A stretch of DNA of 64,000 nucleotides from positions 1 through 64,000 of the forward strand of contig CAZJDX010000009.1 of assembly GCA_964544885.1 (NCBI GenBank), read 5' to 3'. The position numbers and the translations under genes are program-made. Below the pieces are notes generated by a model. The model searched no databases and was not told the origin of the DNA. It was given only the letters and a program-made list of their open reading frames with translations. Shown here one piece after another: positions 23,904-31,005 of this stretch (positions within the stretch are counted from its first letter, which is position 1; every line of letters starts with the position of its first letter). This stretch comes from QQVM01 sp964544885. GTDB taxonomy: Bacteria; Bacteroidota; Bacteroidia; AKYH767-A; 2013-40CM-41-45.

Positions 23904-24234
23904 GCGCTGGTACCTAAGGGCCCTGTTCCTGGAAAACCCTATCGTTAGACTTGGTCAGGAAGAACACGATCCTTTGAAACAGATCACGAAATATAATAAT
24001 CCATTGCACGGCGAACAGAAAATCAATCTTTGCAATTTTCTCAGAATACAATCAAAAAGCGATTTTCTACCCGTGATAAAACCTGGCAGTAAATAAGTCC
24101 GGAACAAGCGGGACTTTGAATGCCAGATGACAGGTTCAAGTTACAACAGCAAGACCTTTTTCAATTTATTTACTGTTTTTCAAGGAGTTTCCCTTTTTTA
24201 GAACTACCTTCGCAGCCTTATTTTGAATATCCAT
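23904..24234 (+). other. Gene-free stretch before the DEAD-box helicase gene
   Basis: The 331-bp gap has no convincing frame. AAGTCC (24095-24100) and GGACTT (24111-24116) can form a weak 6-bp hairpin without a T-run. TACCTTCG at 24205-24212 is one mismatch from TAnnTTTG and lies 22 nt before the helicase ATG, but has no properly spaced TTG. A long leader is possible, as is common for cold-inducible DEAD-box genes, but nothing here proves it. Confidence 0.4.
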
Positions 24235-25983
24235 ATGAATACCTTCCCTTCACTGGGCTTGGGCGAAAAAGTGTTAAAAGCTATTGATGCGCTGGGCTTT
24301 ACTGAACCTACTCCCATTCAGCAACAAGCTATCCCCCTTCTCTTAAAAGACAATACAGATCTTATCGGACTGGCTCAAACCGGAACCGGCAAAACGGCTG
24401 CTTTTGGCCTGCCGCTGATAGAAAAAATAAATTTTTCATCTCAGGCAAGCCAGGCTCTTGTACTGGCACCTACACGTGAACTTTGCGTTCAGATCACCGA
24501 AGACCTGATCCGGTTTTCGAAGTTCATTCAAAATGCAAATATCGTGGCAGTTTATGGCGGTGCAAGTATTACCACACAAATACGACAGCTGAAACGCGGA
24601 GCTCAAATCATCGTCGCAACTCCCGGCAGACTTATAGACCTGATTGGACGCAAGGCATTGAGTCTGCATGCTGTAAGATTCGTTGTTCTTGACGAAGCCG
24701 ATGAGATGCTGAACATGGGTTTTCAGGACGACATTGACGATATCCTTTCCACCACGCCTGATACAAAAAACACCTGGTTGTTCTCAGCCACGATGCCATC
24801 GGAAGTAAGATCCATTTCGGCCAATTATATGCGTGATCCTGCAGAACTCACCATAGGCAGACAAAACAGCGGAGCAGATAATCTGGAGCACCACTATTAT
24901 GTGATCCATGAAAAAGATCGATATACCGCACTGCGCAGGATTCTGGATTCCACGCCAGAATTATTCGGAGTGGTCTTTTGCCGGACAAAGTTAGACACGC
25001 AGAGGATTGCGGAGAATCTTATAAGAGACGGTTATAATGCGGATTCACTTCACGGAGACCTGAGTCAGCAACAGAGGGATAAAGTAATGAACCGTTACAG
25101 GAACCGTTCCCTCCAGGTGCTGGTTGCCACTGATGTAGCAGCGAGAGGAATTGACGTGAAGGACATCTCACACGTTATCCACTATCATCTGCCAGACGAG
25201 CCTGAAAATTACACACACCGCAGCGGACGGACAGCGAGAGCCGGGAAATCCGGAATGTCGATCGTTCTGATCAATATTAAAGAGATGCATAAGATCCGGC
25301 AGATCGAAAAAAAGATTAACAAGAAATTTCATCTTTCAAAGATTCCGGACGCGGTAGATATTGGCGAACAACAACTACTTCATTTCATCAGAAAGATTCA
25401 TTCTGTAAGCGTGAATGAAAAGGGACTTTCAAAATATCTTGAACCGGTCTATAAGGAACTTCAGGACCTCAGCCGTGAGGAGATCATCAAAAGGATAGTG
25501 AGTCTCGAATTCAACAGATTTCTAAATGATTACCGTAACGCGCCGGATCTGAATGTAGATATTGCCCACCAGGGAAAATCCTCCATGGACAGGCCGCGCT
25601 ATGGAGTACCACGCATGTTCATTAATGTCGGTTCTGTTGACGGTTTCGACAAAGGCAATCTTCTGGCATATGTTCTTGAAATGACCGGACTGAAAAAATC
25701 AGATATCGGACGCATAGACATAAAACCGGTCTATTCCTTTATTGAAATTGAAGAGGAGGCTCTGATGCAAAAAGCGCTTAAATCTTTTCATGATGAATTT
25801 CATAATGGCCGCCCGGTAAGAGTCGAAAAATCCGGCGACACTCCCAAGAAGGACTCACACAAAAAAAGTTTTGCCAAGACTTCCGGATTTCAGCGGCATG
25901 ATAAGGCAAAGGGAGGCAGACGTTCGCAGAAGGAGGATTTTAAAACCGGCAAAACGAAAAAGAAATACAAATCAGGCTGGTAA
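24235..25983 (+). CDS. DEAD-box ATP-dependent RNA helicase (DeaD/CsdA-like)
   Basis: The 582-aa protein has all helicase motifs: Q motif GFTEPTPIQQQAIP, AQTGTGKTAAFGLP, PTRELCVQ, TPGRLID, DEADEM, SAT, FCRTK, ATDVAARGIDV and HRSGRTARAG. After the RecA cores, residues about 455-535 (MFINVGSVDGFDKGNLLAYV onward) form a DbpA-type RNA-binding domain. A Lys/Arg-rich tail follows. The arrangement fits DeaD/CsdA, used in ribosome assembly and RNA decay at low temperature. ATG 24235 is preferred to a TTG at 24223. Confidence 0.92.
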   Translation: MNTFPSLGLGEKVLKAIDALGFTEPTPIQQQAIPLLLKDNTDLIGLAQTGTGKTAAFGLPLIEKINFSSQASQALVLAPTRELCVQITEDLIRFSKFIQNANIVAVYGGASITTQIRQLKRGAQIIVATPGRLIDLIGRKALSLHAVRFVVLDEADEMLNMGFQDDIDDILSTTPDTKNTWLFSATMPSEVRSISANYMRDPAELTIGRQNSGADNLEHHYYVIHEKDRYTALRRILDSTPELFGVVFCRTKLDTQRIAENLIRDGYNADSLHGDLSQQQRDKVMNRYRNRSLQVLVATDVAARGIDVKDISHVIHYHLPDEPENYTHRSGRTARAGKSGMSIVLINIKEMHKIRQIEKKINKKFHLSKIPDAVDIGEQQLLHFIRKIHSVSVNEKGLSKYLEPVYKELQDLSREEIIKRIVSLEFNRFLNDYRNAPDLNVDIAHQGKSSMDRPRYGVPRMFINVGSVDGFDKGNLLAYVLEMTGLKKSDIGRIDIKPVYSFIEIEEEALMQKALKSFHDEFHNGRPVRVEKSGDTPKKDSHKKSFAKTSGFQRHDKAKGGRRSQKEDFKTGKTKKKYKSGW

Positions 25984-26133
25984 TTTTTCCGGGAAAGGAA
26001 ATTTTATAAAGAGGCTTCATTTGTCCTGAACCCGTTTTCACCTCTGCTTCATCTGAATTAACAGAATAAGGATTCATCCTGCATGAATTCTGAATTATTA
26101 ACAGGCGGATGTCATTTTTAGCTGTCAGACCTG

Positions 26134-26163
26134 TTAAAAAATCACCGATAAAGAGTATATTTG
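26134..26163 (+). promoter_or_regulatory. Desaturase promoter
   Basis: TTA (26134-26136), 19 nt and a perfect TATATTTG (26156-26163) match the phylum promoter form with one mismatch upstream. The leader to the ATG at 26253 would be about 85 nt. The rest of 25984-26133 shows nothing else. Confidence 0.55.
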
Positions 26164-26252
26164 CCTATCCAAACAACAAAGGGGAATCGCAGTACTGAGA
26201 AGCGAAAAAACATTTCTCTTCCGTGAATTTCTCTTGACAAATTAAATCAGGA

Positions 26253-27320
26253 ATGTCAGCAATCAAATTCAGCGGTAATGATACCAGTTTTTACAAGGAT
26301 CTGAAAACCCGTGTTCACGCTTACTTTGAAGAGAAAAAAATTTCCACTCATGGGGATCACCGTAACCTGGTGAAATCCATCATACTTCTGACTGCCTTTC
26401 TAAGCACCTATATTGTTCTTGCTTTCCATCTCCTTCCGGGGGCCTGGGCATTACTGCTCTGTGTATTCCTTGGAATCACAACCGCCCTCATCGGATTTAA
26501 CATTATGCACGATGGAGCGCATGGAAGTCTGTCAAAAAATCCCAGAGTGAATCGCCTTGCGGCACTCACCCTTAATATGCTTGGCGCAAGCGCCTTCCTG
26601 TGGAACATCAAACACAATGTTATCCATCACACCTTCACTAATGTTGACCATGTCGATGATGATATTCTGAACGAACCATTCTTCAGAATGACAGAAAGCC
26701 AGAAGCGTAGGTCAATGCATAGATTTCAACATGTTTATTTTCCCTTTGCCTACGGTCTGATGTACATGTTTTGGATCTTTGTACTGGACTTCAAGAAATA
26801 TTTTACCCGTCGCATCGCAGACCATGACAATATCAAAATCGGTCTTAAAGACCACCTCGGATTCTGGCTTACAAAAGTTCTCTATTTTACTTTCTATGTT
26901 GCCATTCCGCTGAATTTTTATTCCCTTCCTGTTTTCCTTCTTGGTTACGCCACTTTCGCCATTACAACCGGACTGATCACAAGTGTGGTTTTTCAGTTGG
27001 CCCATACAGTAGAGGACACTAATTTTTATGTTCCTCCTGCAGATGCCAAGCCTATAGAAAGTGACTGGGCAACGCACCAGGTCAGGACTACAGCTAATTT
27101 TGCAACAGGAAGCAAACTGGTAACCTGGCTTACTGGAGGACTCAATCATCAGGTTGAGCATCACCTCTTCCCCAAGATCTCCCATGTTCATTATCCGGAA
27201 CTAAGCGTGATTGTTAAAGAAACCTGTAAAAAACACGGTCTTCCCTATCATGAACAACCCAGTTTCGCCAAAGCGGTAGCCTCCCATGTCAGGTTCCTCT
27301 ATCGATTAGGAAGAAAGTAA
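26253..27320 (+). CDS. Membrane fatty acid desaturase (acyl-CoA/front-end type)
   Basis: The 355-aa membrane protein has the three His boxes of di-iron desaturases: HDGAHGS, HNVIHH and, near the C terminus, NHQVEHHLFP. Gln before VEHH is the mark of front-end or linoleoyl-CoA-like desaturases. Four to six hydrophobic helices separate the boxes. No cytochrome b5 domain is fused, so an external electron donor is needed. Desaturation raises membrane fluidity; the DEAD-box gene just upstream would fit a cold response, but co-regulation is only inferred. Confidence 0.92.
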   Translation: MSAIKFSGNDTSFYKDLKTRVHAYFEEKKISTHGDHRNLVKSIILLTAFLSTYIVLAFHLLPGAWALLLCVFLGITTALIGFNIMHDGAHGSLSKNPRVNRLAALTLNMLGASAFLWNIKHNVIHHTFTNVDHVDDDILNEPFFRMTESQKRRSMHRFQHVYFPFAYGLMYMFWIFVLDFKKYFTRRIADHDNIKIGLKDHLGFWLTKVLYFTFYVAIPLNFYSLPVFLLGYATFAITTGLITSVVFQLAHTVEDTNFYVPPADAKPIESDWATHQVRTTANFATGSKLVTWLTGGLNHQVEHHLFPKISHVHYPELSVIVKETCKKHGLPYHEQPSFAKAVASHVRFLYRLGRK

Positions 27321-27342
27321 GATTTCAAATAAAAGCTTCGAA

Positions 27343-27380
27343 AAAACAGTCTTCTGGTTCAGGAAGACTGTTTTTTTTAT
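27343..27380 (+). terminator. Desaturase gene terminator
   Basis: AAAACAGTCTTC (27343-27354) pairs with GAAGACTGTTTT (27363-27374) across an 8-nt loop and runs into further T residues. Confidence 0.88.
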
Positions 27381-27469
27381 GCCTTTTCCATATTTTTAGC
27401 AAAATCCTGGATTTCCTGGAAATTTTAAAAAATGTAAGATTTTCTAGTATTACACCAATTTTTCATGAT

Positions 27470-27555
27470 ACCCCCCCATTTTTTAAAGGCTTTGTGAAAA
27501 AAATATATGTTTTTTCTTGACCACCCCCCTGTTTTTATAGTATCATTGTGAAAAT
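27470..27555 (+). promoter_or_regulatory. Duplicated C-tract motif upstream of glnN
   Basis: Two similar blocks lie in tandem. The first has ACCCCCCC (27470-27477), then ATTTTTT, then TTGTGAAAA (27492-27500). The second has ACCCCCC (27523-27529), then TGTTTTTA, then TTGTGAAAA (27546-27554). Spacing between equivalent points is 53-54 bp, close to five helical turns. They sit 55-140 nt before the glutamine synthetase start in an otherwise very AT-rich region. They look like paired operator sites or a promoter-regulator unit; the binding factor is unknown. Confidence 0.5.
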
Positions 27556-27609
27556 TTTTATAACTCTATTCCAAAATTCAAGTTTAAACCAAAAAGAAAT
27601 TATAAGATT

Positions 27610-29799
27610 ATGTCTAACATTCGCTTCAGGGCTCTTCATGCGGCCCTAGACCGTCAGCCGGTACCGGTAAATCCTCCATCGGTTAAAATCTCCGATTTTT
27701 TCGGCAGTAACGTATTTAATAAGGAGGCCATGCAAAAGCACCTCCCAAAGGAGGCATTCCGGGCTGTGATGGCCGCTGTCGATCATGGAGTGCAAATAGA
27801 CAGGAGCATGGCAGACCTGGTAGCGCTCGGCATGAAAGACTGGGCGAACAGCAAAGGATGTTCTCATTATACGCATTGGTTTCAGCCTCTCACCGGTCTG
27901 ACCGCCGAAAAGCACGACTCTTTCTTCGAGATGAGTGATGGGAAAGCCATTGAACATTTTTCAGGTAACGCGCTGGCGCAGCAGGAACCGGATGCCTCAT
28001 CATTTCCAAGCGGTGGAATCCGCAATACTTTTGAAGCCAGAGGATATACGGCATGGGATCCCAGTTCGCCGGCCTTTATCATGGAGAGCAACAGTGGTAA
28101 AACGCTGTGCATTCCAACCATCTTTGTTTCCTACACAGGTGAAACCCTTGATTATAAGGCGCCACTACTCAAAGCCTTGCATGAACTTGACAAGGCGGCC
28201 GTGGAGGTATGTCAGTTCTTTGACAAAGACATAACAAAGGTTCATGCCACACTCGGAGTGGAACAGGAGTATTTCCTGGTCGATACAGCTTTGCACAATT
28301 CAAGACCCGACCTTCTGATCACCGGCAGAACCTTGTTCGGTCATTCTGCGGCGAAAGGTCAGCAACTGGAGGATCATTATTTCGGATCCATTCCCGAACG
28401 CGTGTATTCTTTCATGCTCGACTTTGAAACAGAAGCTTATAAACTCGGCATCCCGCTCAAGACCCGGCACAATGAAGTGGCGCCAAGTCAGTTTGAATGC
28501 GCTCCTGTTTTTGAAGAGATCAACCTTGCCGTAGATCATAATGCATTGTTGATGGACCTCATGGACAAGGTGGCACGTCGCCATCATTTCAAAGTACTGC
28601 TCCATGAAAAGCCTTATGCCGGTATTAATGGCAGCGGAAAGCACAATAACTGGAGCCTGAGTACCAACACCGGAAAGAACCTCCTTAGTCCGGGCAGTAC
28701 TCCAAAGAGCAATCTGATGTTTCTCACGTTCTTCGTAACAACAATCCGTGCGGTATTCGAACATGCAGATCTCCTGCGTGCGAGTATCGCCTCGGCTAGC
28801 AATGACCACAGACTTGGCGCCAATGAAGCACCTCCGGCGATCATGTCTATCTTCCTTGGTGGACAACTCAGCAGGATTCTTAATGAACTGGAAGAAACAG
28901 TACCCGACAAGAAGATGACCGCTGACGAAAAAACCGCGTTGAAACTCAACATAGGCAAAATCCCGGAGATCCTGCTGGATAATACCGACAGGAACCGCAC
29001 TTCGCCTTTCGCTTTCACAGGCAATAAATTCGAATTTCGTGCGGTCGGTTCTTCGGCCAACTGCGCCAATGCCATGATGGTTCTCAATTCCATTGTCACC
29101 GGCCAACTAAGGCACTTCAAGAAAGAAGTGGATTCGCACCTGGAGAAGGGTCTGAAGAAGGATGAGGCGATCCTGAAAGTCCTCAGACAGTACATTATTG
29201 AATCAAAGAACATAAGGTTTGAAGGCAATGGTTATTCTGAAGAATGGAAGAAAGAAGCAGCGAAGCGCGGACTCTCCAATATTGAAACCACGCCGGAAGC
29301 CCTGGATGCTTATGTTTCCAAAAAATCCCTCAAACTTTTCTCAGACCTTGAAATCTTCAGTCACCGTGAGGTGGAAGCGCGTCATGAGATCATGCTCGAA
29401 ACCTATATCAAAAAGATCCAGATCGAAGCCCGGGTAATGGGTGACCTGGCTGTCAATCACATTATTCCGGCTGCATTGAAATACCAGAGTATTCTGGCCG
29501 GAAATGTCGAATCACTTACCCGTATTGGTATGCCACAGGATGTCTATGCTGTGCAGGTTGACATGGTTCGGGAGATTTCCGAACACGTTAGCACGATTAA
29601 AATGAAAGTCAATGAAATGATTGAAGCAAGGAAGCGTGTTAACAAACTCGAGGATCAGCGTGATAAAGCCATCGCTTACTGCAATGAAGTTCGTTCTTAT
29701 TTTGATATCATCAGGTATCATGCTGACAAACTTGAACTGATCGTAGATGATGAAAGCTGGCCATTAGCCAAATACAGGGAACTTGTGATGGTCAGATGA
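27610..29799 (+). CDS. glnN: Glutamine synthetase type III
   Basis: The 729-aa product matches the long GSIII class (not the 450-470 aa GSI), which makes glutamine from glutamate, ammonia and ATP. Visible signatures are GCSHYTHWFQPLTGLTAEKH, LGVEQEYFLVD, LKTRHNEVAPSQFECAPVFE, AGINGSGKHNNWSL and LGANEAPPAIMSIFLG. The C-terminal about 130 residues are helical and specific to GSIII. GSIII is the usual main enzyme in Bacteroidota. It has an unusual duplicated motif upstream and a perfect 42-base terminator palindrome downstream. Confidence 0.97.
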   Translation: MSNIRFRALHAALDRQPVPVNPPSVKISDFFGSNVFNKEAMQKHLPKEAFRAVMAAVDHGVQIDRSMADLVALGMKDWANSKGCSHYTHWFQPLTGLTAEKHDSFFEMSDGKAIEHFSGNALAQQEPDASSFPSGGIRNTFEARGYTAWDPSSPAFIMESNSGKTLCIPTIFVSYTGETLDYKAPLLKALHELDKAAVEVCQFFDKDITKVHATLGVEQEYFLVDTALHNSRPDLLITGRTLFGHSAAKGQQLEDHYFGSIPERVYSFMLDFETEAYKLGIPLKTRHNEVAPSQFECAPVFEEINLAVDHNALLMDLMDKVARRHHFKVLLHEKPYAGINGSGKHNNWSLSTNTGKNLLSPGSTPKSNLMFLTFFVTTIRAVFEHADLLRASIASASNDHRLGANEAPPAIMSIFLGGQLSRILNELEETVPDKKMTADEKTALKLNIGKIPEILLDNTDRNRTSPFAFTGNKFEFRAVGSSANCANAMMVLNSIVTGQLRHFKKEVDSHLEKGLKKDEAILKVLRQYIIESKNIRFEGNGYSEEWKKEAAKRGLSNIETTPEALDAYVSKKSLKLFSDLEIFSHREVEARHEIMLETYIKKIQIEARVMGDLAVNHIIPAALKYQSILAGNVESLTRIGMPQDVYAVQVDMVREISEHVSTIKMKVNEMIEARKRVNKLEDQRDKAIAYCNEVRSYFDIIRYHADKLELIVDDESWPLAKYRELVMVR

Positions 29800-29855
29800 T
29801 CACGGGAAGGTTTTGTACCGGTATGCTTTGCATTCACACCGGTTCAGCCAAATTC

Positions 29856-29897
29856 AAAAAGCGGGAGGCTGTTCAATTGAACAGCCTCCCGCTTTTT
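29856..29897. terminator. Perfect 42-base palindromic bidirectional terminator
   Basis: The left arm (29856-29876, starting AAAAAGCGGGAGG) and right arm (29877-29897, ending CCTCCCGCTTTTT) are exact reverse complements of 21 bases with no spacer. It lies between the convergent glnN and the DUF3575 gene and serves both, with A and T runs at either side. Confidence 0.92.
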
Positions 29898-29915
29898 CTT
29901 TTTACTGTAGGGTGA

Positions 29916-30683
29916 TCAGAACCTCACTCCAAGACTAAGTCCCATCATTCGTACTCCGTAGAAAGGTCCGCTGAGATCTACGTCCGCCCTCATATTATCA
30001 ACTTTGGCATCAAGGGTCCATAATGGAATTTCGATATCGTTGATGTCCTTTTCGAGGTCGCGTTCATCCTGCTCTGTAAGAATGTCAGATGTATCATGGT
30101 CGACACCGGTGAATTTGGAACTCATCACTCCGATGAAAGGTCCTACAATCCACCAGTCCAGTGTTACACTTTTTCCCAGCAACCACTGTATGCCCAGCAT
30201 GGCGCCGGCGCCATAACCATTAAAGCTGCCTTCCACTTCCATATAATGCTTCTTGCCACTGCTTGGCGTGAATTCATAAGTATCTTTAATGGACATGTTG
30301 GTATACCTTGCAAAAGTGGCGAGATAAAAGCCTTTGGGGGCCCCTTTCTTACTGATATAAAACCTGTATTCAGGTGTCACGGTAAATTTGGTAAACTTCA
30401 TCGATTCAATGGCGGTTCTTGCATCCTCTTCATCACCGAACTGATCAAGCAATGTGCTTTTAAATGGAAGCTCTACATCCGGCGAAATTCCAAACCCGAT
30501 GGCGAAGGACTGATTCGGTCCTGTCACACGCTCATATTGGAGGGAATAGTGGCTGATAGCGACTGCGGATAAATTTACTTTGATCACATTACCACCTGTG
30601 ATCAAGGCAGGTTGCGCGATTGCCCGATGAACTGAAGATATCAGGAACACAAAGCAAAGCAGAAGGAGTTGTAATTGTTTCAT
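29916..30683 (-). CDS. Outer-membrane beta-barrel-like protein (DUF3575-like)
   Basis: The 255-aa protein has a signal peptide (cleavage near HRAIAQ). Alternating beta segments follow (YSLQYERVTGPNQSFAIGFGI, FTVTPEYRFYISKKGAPKGFYLATFARYT, GSFNGYGAGAMLGIQWLL) and it ends GLSLGVRF with a terminal Phe, as outer-membrane barrels do. Similar Bacteroidota proteins are classed as DUF3575. Its function is unknown. An acidic loop (HDTSDILTEQDERDLEKDIND) could be a surface or periplasmic turn. Confidence 0.72.
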   Translation of the reverse strand: MKQLQLLLLCFVFLISSVHRAIAQPALITGGNVIKVNLSAVAISHYSLQYERVTGPNQSFAIGFGISPDVELPFKSTLLDQFGDEEDARTAIESMKFTKFTVTPEYRFYISKKGAPKGFYLATFARYTNMSIKDTYEFTPSSGKKHYMEVEGSFNGYGAGAMLGIQWLLGKSVTLDWWIVGPFIGVMSSKFTGVDHDTSDILTEQDERDLEKDINDIEIPLWTLDAKVDNMRADVDLSGPFYGVRMMGLSLGVRF

Positions 30684-30712
30684 GTGAATAAGTTTTAAAA
30701 AATTTAATTCAT

Positions 30713-30743
30713 CAAAGCTATTACCGGCTATTCATAAAAACAA
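30713..30743 (-). promoter_or_regulatory. Promoter of the DUF3575-like gene
   Basis: On the minus strand TTG (complement of 30741-30743), a 20-nt spacer and a perfect TAGCTTTG (complement of 30713-30720) match the Bacteroidota promoter form. The start codon is about 30 nt downstream. Confidence 0.7.
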
Positions 30744-30925
30744 GATTCCGGAAAAAAATTACACCAAGGCAGACCTCTTGCCTCCGGCTCTCTTCAAGAC
30801 TTTGAGCCCCTGGAAAGCCTGCTAAAGTGCACGTATGTATCCATTCCTCCGGCTCCTGCCCAAAGCGGTTGTGGATTCTTTGAATTTTAACAATTCCGGA
30901 TTCAGTTACGAATTCCAAAGAGGCT

Positions 30926-30955
30926 TTGTAATCCTGAAAATTCTTGTTTCCTTTG
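30926..30955 (+). promoter_or_regulatory. Promoter of the PorE-like gene
   Basis: TTG (30926-30928), 19 nt and TTCCTTTG (30948-30955) match the promoter form with one -7 mismatch, about 50 nt before the ATG at 31006. The rest of the 322-bp divergent gap holds only a weak minus-strand frame, which I do not accept as a gene. Confidence 0.5.
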
Positions 30956-31005
30956 CCTGAAAGGGATTCTTTTTCCTGTTTTTTAATACTAATTCAAGCC
31001 TTCAA

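Noticed and set aside
28300..29106. 268-aa minus-strand frame opposite glnN
   Set aside because: Lies wholly within the strongly conserved glutamine synthetase coding sequence and shows no protein family.
30721..30918. 65-aa minus-strand frame in the gap before the PorE-like gene
   Set aside because: It overlaps the promoter of the DUF3575-like gene and has no domain or signal.
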